DNA of 10,731 bases from Chthoniobacterales bacterium (GTDB lineage Bacteria; Verrucomicrobiota; Verrucomicrobiia; Chthoniobacterales; UBA10450): contig JACCXL010000142.1 in NCBI GenBank assembly GCA_013697015.1, positions 1-10,731 on the forward strand. Reading direction: 5' to 3'. Below the pieces are notes generated by a model. The model worked only from the letters and a program-made list of their open reading frames with translations. It was not told the origin of the DNA and ran no database searches. The translations under genes and the position numbers were made by a program. Each line of letters opens with the position of its first letter. Position 1 is the stretch's first letter. Below are positions 1 to 6,938 of the stretch, in pieces.

Positions 1-559
1 ATCGCTCCTGCAGCCGCCGGATGAGGCGATTGATGCTGTCCGCAGCCACCGGGTCCAGCCCGGCGGTCGGTTCGTCATATAGCACGCACGAGGGACGCCG
101 GATGATGGAACGCGCGAGGCCCACTCGCTTTTTCATTCCACCGCTTAGATTTACCGGCATTTTTGTCTGCTGCCCTTCCAGTCCGATCACTTCCAGCATC
201 TCGTCCACTTTCTGGCGGATCACCTCCGGATCTCGCTCCCCTGCTTCCCGCAGCGGGAAGGCGACATTCTGTTCAACGGTCATGGAATCGAAGAGCGCAC
301 CGCCTTGAAAGAGGATTCCGACCTTGCGCCGAATGGCGGCCAGTTTGCGTTCCCCGAGGCCAATGATGTTTTCTCCTTCGATCCAAATTTCGCCCGCATC
401 CGGCTGCAGAAGACCGACGAGGTGTTTCAAAAAAACACTCTTGCCGCCACCGCTGCGGCCGATAATGACCAACGTTTCTCCGGTTGCCACATCGAGATCG
501 ATGCCGCGCAAAATCGGCTGACGACCAAGGCTCTTCTCCAAGTCACGAACTGAGATCAT
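1..559 (-). CDS. mlaF: MlaF-type ABC transporter ATPase (3' end cut by window edge)
   Basis: This is the cytoplasmic ATPase of the Mla phospholipid transport complex, which moves lipids between the inner and outer membranes. It works with the permease MlaE, encoded just upstream. The visible 186 residues contain Walker A GRSGGGKS (34-41), the FQGGALFDSMTV stretch typical of MlaF (84-95), the signature LSGGMKKR (138-145) and Walker B CVLYDEP (158-164). The LSGGMKKRVGLAR form separates it from generic ABC ATPases. The C-terminal part, with the H-loop, lies beyond base 1. I chose the ATG at 557-559 because AGAGG lies 6 bases upstream and the protein then starts MISVRDL, as usual for the family. 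An in-frame ATG at 620-622 would add 21 residues and sit only 6 bases after the mlaE stop, but has no ribosome-binding site. An MlaD-like gene would be expected further left. Confidence 0.9.
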   Translation of the reverse strand, partial: MISVRDLEKSLGRQPILRGIDLDVATGETLVIIGRSGGGKSVFLKHLVGLLQPDAGEIWIEGENIIGLGERKLAAIRRKVGILFQGGALFDSMTVEQNVAFPLREAGERDPEVIRQKVDEMLEVIGLEGQQTKMPVNLSGGMKKRVGLARSIIRRPSCVLYDEPTAGLDPVAADSINRLIRRLQER

Positions 560-628
560 CGCCGCCCTCTGGCCGGACGGTTCCGAGCGCGTTCCGGAGA
601 TGGATTGAGTCTGCCGAATCATGCCAGT

Positions 629-1426
629 TTATTGATATCCAGCCGGGAAGATGATGTTCAGCAGCATCGTCAGGAAAAAATTGGACACGAGCACGGCCAG
701 CGAAGAGTCGACGACCGCTTCCGTCGTGGCTTTGCCGACGCCGACCGCTCCTTCGCCGGCAGTCAGGCCCTTCTGACAGCTAATGAAGACGATCAGGAGC
801 GCGAAGCAGAATGCCTTCGTCAGTCCCATGATGATGTCGCGCATCAGGGTCCATCGCACCATGTTGGCCATGTAATAAGTACCGTTTACATCGAGCAAAA
901 AAATCGCGACGAAATATCCGGCCGCGATTCCGAAACCGATGCACTCCGCGACGAGCAGCGGCATCGAAATCATCATCGCCACCGCCCGCGGCACGACGAG
1001 GTAGTCGATCGGATGCACCGCTAGCGCGCGCAGTGCGTCAATCTGCTCGGTCACTTTCATCGTTCCAATCTCTGCCGACATCGCAGCTCCGACCCGCCCG
1101 GTCACCATCAGTGCGGTCAGAACCGGACCCAATTCGCGGCAGATTGAGACTGAAACAACCGCTCCGACGGCGGACCCCATCCCCAATTTATTGAATTGGA
1201 AATACGTCTGGGCGGCAAAGACCGCGCCGGTAAAGCCGCCCGTGATCACCACCACAAGCTGCGAGCGCAATCCGATTTCGACGATCTGCCCCATCAGCAG
1301 TTTGCCGCGCAACTTGTGCGTGAAAATCGATCGGAACGTCTCTCCGGCTAGCATCACCACCTCGCCGAGGTAGGTAAAAAACGAGACCACCACCGCGCCG
1401 ACCGCCGTGACGCTGCGTGCGATCAT
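629..1426 (-). CDS. mlaE: MlaE-type phospholipid transporter permease
   Basis: This is the inner-membrane permease of the Mla lipid transport system (MlaE/DUF140 family). Its 265 residues match the usual length. The family core, RELGPVLTALMVTGR followed by VGAAMSAEIGTMKVTEQIDAL, is intact at about 98-132. Hydrophobic segments are visible near 55-75, 88-110, 145-178, 200-218 and 240-262, consistent with several membrane helices. The ATG at 1424-1426 follows the stop of the 87-aa gene by 25 bases, and mlaF follows on the same strand, so all three are probably co-transcribed. There is no clear Shine-Dalgarno sequence before the start. The assignment to the family is firm. The transport direction and the substrate-binding partner cannot be read from this window. 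Confidence 0.94.
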   Translation of the reverse strand: MIARSVTAVGAVVVSFFTYLGEVVMLAGETFRSIFTHKLRGKLLMGQIVEIGLRSQLVVVITGGFTGAVFAAQTYFQFNKLGMGSAVGAVVSVSICRELGPVLTALMVTGRVGAAMSAEIGTMKVTEQIDALRALAVHPIDYLVVPRAVAMMISMPLLVAECIGFGIAAGYFVAIFLLDVNGTYYMANMVRWTLMRDIIMGLTKAFCFALLIVFISCQKGLTAGEGAVGVGKATTEAVVDSSLAVLVSNFFLTMLLNIIFPAGYQ

Positions 1427-1451
1427 CGTGGTGCCGGGACGTGCGCGGGCG

Positions 1452-1715
1452 CTAAACGCTTAGTGGCTGCGTCTTCGATCTCGGGCGCAGCTCGGCGGGA
1501 ATGGCGCCGACGAAACGCGGATGGAGATCGAGCCGCCGAAAGATTCCACCGATCTCACGGAAGCTGATCGAAGGCGATTCCATCTCGAGATAAACGACGT
1601 CGTGATTGCGATCCACCTTGTAGCGCAATCCGGCGACCGTCTCGAGCTGGCGATCAAGCTCGAGGATTTTGTTCAGGTCGCGAACGCCGGCCGCGTAAAC
1701 TTCTAGTTCCAACAT
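1452..1715 (-). CDS. Small conserved-looking protein of unknown function, first gene of the mla operon
   Basis: I do not recognise this 87-residue protein. It has no signal peptide, membrane segment or cysteine, so it is probably cytoplasmic. By eye it reads as strand (LELEVYA, 2-8), helix (VRDLNKILELDRQLETVAG, 11-29), strand (RYKVDR, 31-36), strand (DVVYLEME, 39-46), helix (SFREIGGIFRRL, 51-62) and strand (RFVGAIP, 67-73). That order is the beta-alpha-beta-beta-alpha-beta layout of small ferredoxin-like domains such as ACT or heavy-metal-associated domains, but without the metal-binding CxxC. The basic tail after 75 looks disordered. It ends 25 bases before mlaE on the same strand, so a role tied to the Mla transporter is plausible. 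It does not look like the STAS protein MlaB. The ATG start has no clear ribosome-binding site. Confidence 0.72.
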   Translation of the reverse strand: MLELEVYAAGVRDLNKILELDRQLETVAGLRYKVDRNHDVVYLEMESPSISFREIGGIFRRLDLHPRFVGAIPAELRPRSKTQPLSV

Positions 1716-1819
1716 TCGATCGACTGTAGGGGCAAGCGCGGTCGATGCAAAAGACGATTTGTCGCGTCGTCGAGTTTATTCCCGAGCGCGCGATTGCGCC
1801 CCGGGCGAGCCTGCGATAA
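1716..1819. promoter_or_regulatory. Divergent intergenic region between the mla operon and the lipoprotein gene
   Basis: These 104 bases separate two divergently oriented genes, so they must hold promoters for both unless transcripts start inside the coding ends. I could not identify a convincing pair of -35 and -10 boxes on either strand. The most that can be seen is GATAAA at 1815-1820, a poor -10 candidate overlapping the first possible lipoprotein start codon. Confidence 0.35.
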
Positions 1820-2329
1820 ATGAGCGTACTTATGATGCATCGTTTGGCGCGCTTGATTCTTCCGCTTCCGCTGGCCCTGGGTGCTCTGCTCGTAACCGGA
1901 TGCGAAACAATGCCCGAAGGCATTCAGCAGGCGCGGGTGGCGATGGCGTCGCGCATTCAGTCGGAGCCACCGGGCGATTACTTCATCGGCCGGCGCTACT
2001 TTAAACCGGACTACAAGTTCTGGGGCTATGTGCGGCGGCCCGGCCAGCCATGGAGCGCTGCGGAGCTGGTGATGTTAAACGAAAAGCAGAAGCTGGCGCC
2101 CGATCGCGAACAGGTGAATTTCGGCAACGACAACAACTACGAATACAAGCTCTATGGCTCCTTCAGCGGCGATAAGGTTTACGAACCGGCCAGCAACGGG
2201 GTCTATCCGGAGTTTATCCTCAAGAATTACGAGGTGATTTCCACGAACCCGCCGCCGATTTTCGCCAGTCAATATAGTGGACGCGCCAGCGCTGCCACGA
2301 GCCGTTATCAAATCGAAAAGCCGCAATAA
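1820..2329 (+). CDS. Putative lipoprotein of unknown function
   Basis: This 169-residue protein starts with a basic, hydrophobic signal sequence and a lipobox, LVTGC, with the lipidated cysteine at residue 28, so it should be processed by signal peptidase II and anchored to a membrane. The mature part is rich in Tyr, Phe, Trp and Pro, for example YFIGRRYFKPDYKFWGYVRR (54-73) and NNYEYKLYGSFSGDKVYEP (105-123). It contains no repeat or domain that I recognise. Three in-frame ATGs (1820, 1832 and 1835) precede the hydrophobic stretch. I list the longest, but the later two give equally good signal peptides and none has a clear ribosome-binding site. The gene stands alone: mla genes diverge on its left, and the repeat pair separates it from the recombinase on its right. 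The lipoprotein call is firm and the function is unknown. Confidence 0.8.
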   Translation: MSVLMMHRLARLILPLPLALGALLVTGCETMPEGIQQARVAMASRIQSEPPGDYFIGRRYFKPDYKFWGYVRRPGQPWSAAELVMLNEKQKLAPDREQVNFGNDNNYEYKLYGSFSGDKVYEPASNGVYPEFILKNYEVISTNPPPIFASQYSGRASAATSRYQIEKPQ

Positions 2330-2340
2330 TACATTGGCTC

Positions 2341-2415
2341 TTGTCATGTCGAGCGGAGTCGAGACATCTCCTATTGTTTAAGTGAGAGATTCCTCGACTT
2401 CGCTCGGAATGACAA
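2341..2415. repeat. Pair of inverted REP-like palindromic repeats
   Basis: Two 30-base arms, 2341-2370 and 2386-2415, are inverted copies of each other with 25 of 30 positions complementary, separated by a 15-base AT-rich loop (2371-2385). Each arm is itself a small imperfect hairpin. In the first arm ATGTC (2346-2350) pairs with GACAT (2363-2367). In the second, ATTCC (2389-2393) pairs with GGAAT (2406-2410). Four of the five differences between the arms keep this internal pairing. The element sits between the lipoprotein stop and the recombinase and contains the recombinase's probable ATG. From memory, similar GAGCGAAGTCGA-type repeats are scattered through genomes of several soil bacterial phyla. 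The copy number here cannot be judged from one window. Confidence 0.75.
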
Positions 2416-3293
2416 AGGACGCGCTCGCCGCCGAGTTTTTGCGTTATCTCGAGGTCGAGCGAAACGCGTCCCCTCGTACGCTCACGGCCTACCGGCAGGC
2501 GTTAACCGCCTGCAGCGGCGGGGAAACACCCGGCTGGAAAGAACAGACGACCGATCATTTCCGCGAGTATTTGTTCCGTTTGATGAAAAGCGGGCAGGCT
2601 CGTTCGTACATCCGATTGCAGTTCGCCGCGCTGCGTACTTTTTACCGATGGTTGCGCGAAAGGAAAGAACTGCGCATTGATCCGCTCCGTCAGCTCCAGC
2701 TCCCCAAACCGGAAGCGAAGCTGCCGCTCGTTCTCACCCGCCATCAGATTGACGAACTGCTTTCCGCTCCACTCAAGGTCCCGAAGGAGAAAGCCGCGCC
2801 GGCCTGGATGCCGCTGCGGGACGCGGCCATGATGGAGCTTTTTTACAGCAGTGGTCTCCGCCTAAGCGAACTCGCGGCGCTCAACATCGCCGACCTCGAT
2901 GTCTATACCGAATCCGTGCGCGTCCTGGGTAAAGGGCGCAAAGAGCGCGTCTGCCCGGTGGGCGCGCCCGCCTTGGACGCGATCGCGAAATATCGAGCCG
3001 CCGTCGGAGTCGAAGCAGGTCCACTCTTTCTCAACAAATCGCGCCGGCGCATCTCGCCACGTTCGATCTGGCTGACCTTGAAACGTTATCTACGACACAC
3101 ATCGATTCCGATTTCCTTGAGCCCGCACAAGTTGCGGCACAGCTTTGCGACGCATCTCCTGGATGGCGGCGCGGATCTACGGAGTGTGCAGGCGCTCCTG
3201 GGGCACGCCAGTCTATCGACGACGCAAATCTACACGCACGTCACCGTCGAACGGCTCAAGAAAGCCTACTCTGATGCGCATCCGCGCGCCTGA
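2409..3293 (+). CDS. xerC: Tyrosine recombinase of the XerC/XerD family
   Basis: This is a site-specific tyrosine recombinase of 294 residues, the normal Xer length. In cells with a Xer pair, these enzymes resolve chromosome dimers at dif. The N-terminal SAM-like core-binding domain (about 6-95, EFLRYLEVERNASPRTLTAY onward) is followed by the catalytic domain. All catalytic residues are visible: Arg151 (SSGLRLSEL), Lys175 (GKGRKER), His240 and Arg243 (HKLRHSF), His266 (LLGHASL) and the nucleophile Tyr275 (QIYTHV). I cannot tell XerC from XerD, and an integrase role is possible but less likely given the short, Xer-like length and no mobile genes nearby. I chose the ATG at 2409. A GTG at 2382 would add nine residues encoded entirely by the repeat arm. 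Neither has a Shine-Dalgarno sequence. The gene converges with clpC. Confidence 0.88.
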   Translation: MTKDALAAEFLRYLEVERNASPRTLTAYRQALTACSGGETPGWKEQTTDHFREYLFRLMKSGQARSYIRLQFAALRTFYRWLRERKELRIDPLRQLQLPKPEAKLPLVLTRHQIDELLSAPLKVPKEKAAPAWMPLRDAAMMELFYSSGLRLSELAALNIADLDVYTESVRVLGKGRKERVCPVGAPALDAIAKYRAAVGVEAGPLFLNKSRRRISPRSIWLTLKRYLRHTSIPISLSPHKLRHSFATHLLDGGADLRSVQALLGHASLSTTQIYTHVTVERLKKAYSDAHPRA

Positions 3294-3334
3294 AGTCAGC
3301 GCCAGCTTCGCAACAACGCGTGACTCGCGCTGGA

Positions 3335-5818
3335 TTAGCTTGCGCTGGCCGGAGCTGCTTGCGGCTCCGTCACGTGAAATGCGAGTTTCCCTTCGGCGGC
3401 GGTGACCTTTACGACATCGCCCGCTTTAAGAGTGCCGCGCAAGAGCTCTTCCGCGAACGGATCCTCGAGATAACGCTCCACCGCCCGGCGCATGGGGCGC
3501 GCGCCGTATTGTGGATCGTAACCTTTCTCGATCAGGAACTCGCGCGCGCTCTCGCCCAACTCGAGATGCACTTCTTTTTCCTTAATGCGGACCAGAACTT
3601 TCGCGACCTCCAGATCGACGATCTGGAGCAGATCGCCTCTCGTCAGCTGATGGAAGACGATGATGTCATCGAGCCGATTGATAAACTCCGGTTTGAACGC
3701 CTTTTTCGCTTCCTCCAGAAGCCGGTCGCGCATGACATCATACTCATGCTCGCCGACCGGTTTCGTGGCGCCGAATCCCATCGTCGTATTCCGTTTCAGC
3801 ATCTCCGCGCCGACATTCGACGTCATGGTGATGATCGTATTCCGGAAATCGATCTTCCGGCCTAACGAGTCTGTAATCTTTCCGTCTTCCAGAATCTGCA
3901 ACAGAAGATGCATGACATCCGGATGCGCTTTCTCGATTTCGTCGAAAAGTACGACGGAATAGGGCCGGCGACGGACTGCTTCCGAGAGCTGGCCGCCTTC
4001 TTCGTAACCGACATATCCGGGCGGCGAACCGATCAGACGCGAGGCCGTGAACTTCTCCATGTACTCCGACATGTCGATCTGGATGAGCGCATCACGATCG
4101 CCGAACATGAATTCGGCCAGCGTCTGGGCCAGGAACGTTTTACCGACACCGGTCGGACCCAGGAAAATGAATGAACCGATCGGGCGCCGCGGATCTTTCA
4201 GATCGGCTCGACTGCGTCGCAGAGCCTTCGAGATCGCCACGACGGCTTCGTCCTGTCCGATCACTTTGCCCTTCAACTCCTCTTCCATCCGCAGCAGCTT
4301 CTCGGTTTCCTTCTGCTCCATCTTCTGCAGCGGAACGCCGGTCACCTTCGAGACGATGTGCATCATGTCGTCGGCGGTCACGAGCACTTCCTTCTCTTCG
4401 CGCTCTTCGCGCCAGGCGGCGAGAATTCCTTCCAGCTTCTCTTTCGTCTGCTTTTCCTTGTCGCGCAGAGCCGCCGCTTTTTCGAAATCCTGGGCTTTGA
4501 TCGCAGCTTCTTTTTCGACGCGAATCTCTTCGATCTCGCGTTCCATCTCCTTCACGTCCGGCGGTCGCGTCATCGCGTTGATGCGCGCACGCGCACCGGC
4601 TTCGTCCATCACGTCGATCGCTGTGTCCGGGAGAAACCGGCCGCTGATATAGCGATCGGCCAGCTTCACCGCCGACTCCAGAGCCTCATCCGTCAGCTTC
4701 GCTTTGTGGTGCGCTTCGTACTTCGGACGGAGGCCCTTCAAAATCAAAATCGCTTCTTCCACAGTCGGAGCCTCCACCTTCACTGTCTGAAAACGGCGCT
4801 CCAAGGCTGCATCCTTTTCGATGTACTTGCGATACTCGTTCAAAGTCGTTGCGCCCACGCACTGCAGTTCTCCGCGGCTCAGGGCAGGCTTGATAATATT
4901 GGAGGCGTCCATCGCACCTTCCGCGGAGCCCGCGCCCACGATCGTATGCAGTTCGTCGATGAACAGAATGACATTCTTGGAACGGCGAATTTCGTCCATC
5001 ACCGCTTTGATCCGTTCTTCGAATTGACCGCGATACTTGGTCCCGGCGACCATCAGGGCGAGGTCGAGCGTGATCACCTTTTTGTCCCGGAGGAGCTCAG
5101 GCACATTGCCGCTCGAGATCTCCTGCGCGAGCCCTTCCACGATCGCGGTCTTACCCACGCCCGCTTCGCCCAGCAGCACCGGATTGTTTTTGGTGCGCCG
5201 GCAGAGAACCTGAATCACGCGCTCGATTTCATTCTGCCGGCCGATGACCGGATCGAGTTCGCTCTTCTTCGCCAGCTCGGTCAGGTCGCGCCCGAACGCC
5301 CGCAGCGCCGGCGTCTTAACATCTTTCTTCGACAAACCTTCACTCCCGCCATTCCCTTCCTGTTCCGACTCCGGAGGCGTGAAGTTCGGGTCCAGCTCTT
5401 TCAAAATCTCATTGCGCGTTCGCTCGATATCGACTTCGAGACTTTTCAGCACCCGCGCCGCCACCCCTTCGCCTTCGCGCAAGAGCCCGAGCAGAATATG
5501 CTCGGTTCCGACGTAGGAATGATTCAGTGCCTTGGCTTCCTTGCCCGCGAGCGCAAGTACCTTTTTCACGCGCGGCGTGTAGGGAATGTTTCCGACCATT
5601 TTCGTTTCGGGGCCGGAACCGACCTGCTTTTCCACTTCCATCCGAACCGTCTCCAGATCGAGCCCCATCTTCTGCAGGACGTTTACGGCCACGCCCTGCC
5701 CGAGTTTGATGAGACCGAGCAGCAAGTGCTCGGTACCAACATAATTGTGGTTGAAGCGGTCTGCTTCTTTGCGAGCGAGTGCCAGAACCTGCTGTGCTCG
5801 CGGCGTAAAATTATTCAT
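3335..5818 (-). CDS. clpC: ClpC-type AAA+ unfoldase of the Clp protease
   Basis: ClpC unfolds proteins and feeds them to the ClpP peptidase. The 827 residues show every expected part. There are two Clp N-repeats (about 5-65 and 80-140). The first AAA+ domain has Walker A GEAGVGKT (217-224) and Walker B ILFIDE. A short middle domain carries a UVR motif (about 433-463). The second AAA+ domain has Walker A GPTGVGKT (554-561) and Walker B VVLFDE (622-627). A ClpP-docking loop, MGF, lies at 680-682. The short middle domain separates it from ClpB. In the N-domain, VGTEHLLLGL (27-36) and VGTEHILLGL (103-112) place Glu30 and Glu106 where Bacillus ClpC binds phosphoarginine (known for that protein, inferred here). 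Its ATG overlaps the mcsB stop in ATGAATAA, so the two are translationally coupled. No clpP gene is in the window. Confidence 0.97.
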   Translation of the reverse strand: MNNFTPRAQQVLALARKEADRFNHNYVGTEHLLLGLIKLGQGVAVNVLQKMGLDLETVRMEVEKQVGSGPETKMVGNIPYTPRVKKVLALAGKEAKALNHSYVGTEHILLGLLREGEGVAARVLKSLEVDIERTRNEILKELDPNFTPPESEQEGNGGSEGLSKKDVKTPALRAFGRDLTELAKKSELDPVIGRQNEIERVIQVLCRRTKNNPVLLGEAGVGKTAIVEGLAQEISSGNVPELLRDKKVITLDLALMVAGTKYRGQFEERIKAVMDEIRRSKNVILFIDELHTIVGAGSAEGAMDASNIIKPALSRGELQCVGATTLNEYRKYIEKDAALERRFQTVKVEAPTVEEAILILKGLRPKYEAHHKAKLTDEALESAVKLADRYISGRFLPDTAIDVMDEAGARARINAMTRPPDVKEMEREIEEIRVEKEAAIKAQDFEKAAALRDKEKQTKEKLEGILAAWREEREEKEVLVTADDMMHIVSKVTGVPLQKMEQKETEKLLRMEEELKGKVIGQDEAVVAISKALRRSRADLKDPRRPIGSFIFLGPTGVGKTFLAQTLAEFMFGDRDALIQIDMSEYMEKFTASRLIGSPPGYVGYEEGGQLSEAVRRRPYSVVLFDEIEKAHPDVMHLLLQILEDGKITDSLGRKIDFRNTIITMTSNVGAEMLKRNTTMGFGATKPVGEHEYDVMRDRLLEEAKKAFKPEFINRLDDIIVFHQLTRGDLLQIVDLEVAKVLVRIKEKEVHLELGESAREFLIEKGYDPQYGARPMRRAVERYLEDPFAEELLRGTLKAGDVVKVTAAEGKLAFHVTEPQAAPASAS

Positions 5819-6935
5819 TTTTTGACGGCGCTGAACTCGCTCCGTTGCCCGACTCCCGCGCCACCTTGATGATATCAGGTTTGGGGAACAGTTTCAAACG
5901 TTCGCGGATAATTTGCGCCCGCAGTTGGTCTCGTTCCTCCGCGTTCAACTTCTGTTGCGAGCTCTTTTGCAGATGAGCCGGCTGCGTCTCGATGAAGAGT
6001 TCGTCGATGGGCAGGCGTCGATCTTCCGGGAATGCGCCGAGGTCAACGCCGAGCTTCATAATAGAAAGAAGGTTCAGTGCCTCCTTCGAAGTCATCGCAT
6101 GCGCGAACGTTAGAATTCCATAAGCGCGGCCAATCTGATCCCACAAGGTATTCGACTTTCTCTGGATCAGCATCTGCCGTGCGTCGTGCTCTTTTTCGAT
6201 AATGGTCTCGATCACCTTGCTCAGCCGGCTGATGATTTCTTCTTCTTTCTCTCCGAGCGTCGTCTGGTTGGAAATCTGGAAGAGATTTCCCATCGCCTCC
6301 GTGCCTTCGCCGTAGAGACCGCGCACCGCCAGGCCGATTTTGTTCACGGCCTGAATCACCTGATTGATCAGTTCACTTAGAACCAGACCCGGCAAGTGCA
6401 ACATGGCGGAGGCGCGCATCCCGGTGCCGACATTCGTCGGGCAGGCGGTCAAATAGCCAAGATGCGGGTCGTACGCGAAATCGAGTTTGCTCTCCAACGT
6501 GCTGTCCACTTTGTCCACCAGCTTGAAGGCGCTCTTCAGCTGCAGACCCGAGCGGATCGATTGCATTCGCAGATGATCCTCTTCATTCACCATGATACTG
6601 AGCGTTTGCCGGCGATTCATGATCACTGCGCTGCCCACGCTTTTGGCCGCGTGTTCGCGGCTGATCAGATGACGTTCGACCAGGACCTGCTTTTCCAGCG
6701 CGGATAAATCCTGCAGGAGTTCCGAAAACGAATCCTGCATCTCCGGCAATTCTTCGATCCGCGGCTTGATCTGTTCGAGCACCATGATGCGCTCCGCTTT
6801 CTTGGCCCAGCCGGGAAAAGCGCGGTTCCGCACATTGCGCGCCAGGCGCACACGGCTGCTGATCACGATCTGGTGATGCGGGCCCTCGCCGCGCAGCCAT
6901 TCCCCGCCTGTCGCCATCACGTTTGCAAACTTCAT
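5811..6935 (-). CDS. mcsB: McsB-type protein arginine kinase
   Basis: McsB phosphorylates arginines on proteins and thereby marks them for ClpC-ClpP degradation. It belongs to the ATP:guanido phosphotransferase fold shared with creatine and arginine kinases. The 374 residues are slightly longer than the Bacillus protein. Visible motifs are the nucleotide-binding SSRVRLARN (26-34), the acidic VNEEDHLR (116-123), the catalytic cysteine in TACPTNVGTGMR (Cys165) and RGLYGEG (205-211). RDQLRA at 335-340 fits the RDxxRA motif that binds phosphoarginine allosterically in Bacillus-type McsB. The last roughly 15 residues are a polar tail. It starts 3 bases after the mcsA stop and overlaps clpC by 8 bases, in line with a co-expressed complex. 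There is no ribosome-binding site, so translation probably depends on coupling from mcsA. Metabolic arginine or creatine kinase is excluded by the neighbours and the short N-terminus. Confidence 0.95.
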   Translation of the reverse strand: MKFANVMATGGEWLRGEGPHHQIVISSRVRLARNVRNRAFPGWAKKAERIMVLEQIKPRIEELPEMQDSFSELLQDLSALEKQVLVERHLISREHAAKSVGSAVIMNRRQTLSIMVNEEDHLRMQSIRSGLQLKSAFKLVDKVDSTLESKLDFAYDPHLGYLTACPTNVGTGMRASAMLHLPGLVLSELINQVIQAVNKIGLAVRGLYGEGTEAMGNLFQISNQTTLGEKEEEIISRLSKVIETIIEKEHDARQMLIQRKSNTLWDQIGRAYGILTFAHAMTSKEALNLLSIMKLGVDLGAFPEDRRLPIDELFIETQPAHLQKSSQQKLNAEERDQLRAQIIRERLKLFPKPDIIKVARESGNGASSAPSKNE

Positions 6936-6938
6936 GAA

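Noticed and set aside
1758..1820. Promoter boxes upstream of the lipoprotein gene
   Set aside because: TTGCGC and GATAAA match the consensus poorly, have a 15-base gap and overlap the first start codon, so I do not annotate them.
2341..2415. Remnant of an insertion sequence or miniature transposon
   Set aside because: I saw no target-site duplication flanking the arms and no transposase fragment. The nested hairpins fit a REP-type element better.
2409..3293. Phage or integron integrase with an attachment site
   Set aside because: No tRNA, phage genes, gene cassettes or direct repeats are nearby, and the protein has Xer length with no integrase extension.
3297..3332. CAGCGC and GCGCTG between the convergent xer and clpC genes, as a two-way terminator
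   Set aside because: The stem is only 6 pairs with a 24-base loop and there is no T-run on either strand.
4358..5869. 503-codon open frame on the plus strand
   Set aside because: It runs antisense to clpC, whose protein matches its family along its whole length. The plus-strand translation is His/Arg/Phe-rich with no domain, a typical shadow in GC-rich DNA.
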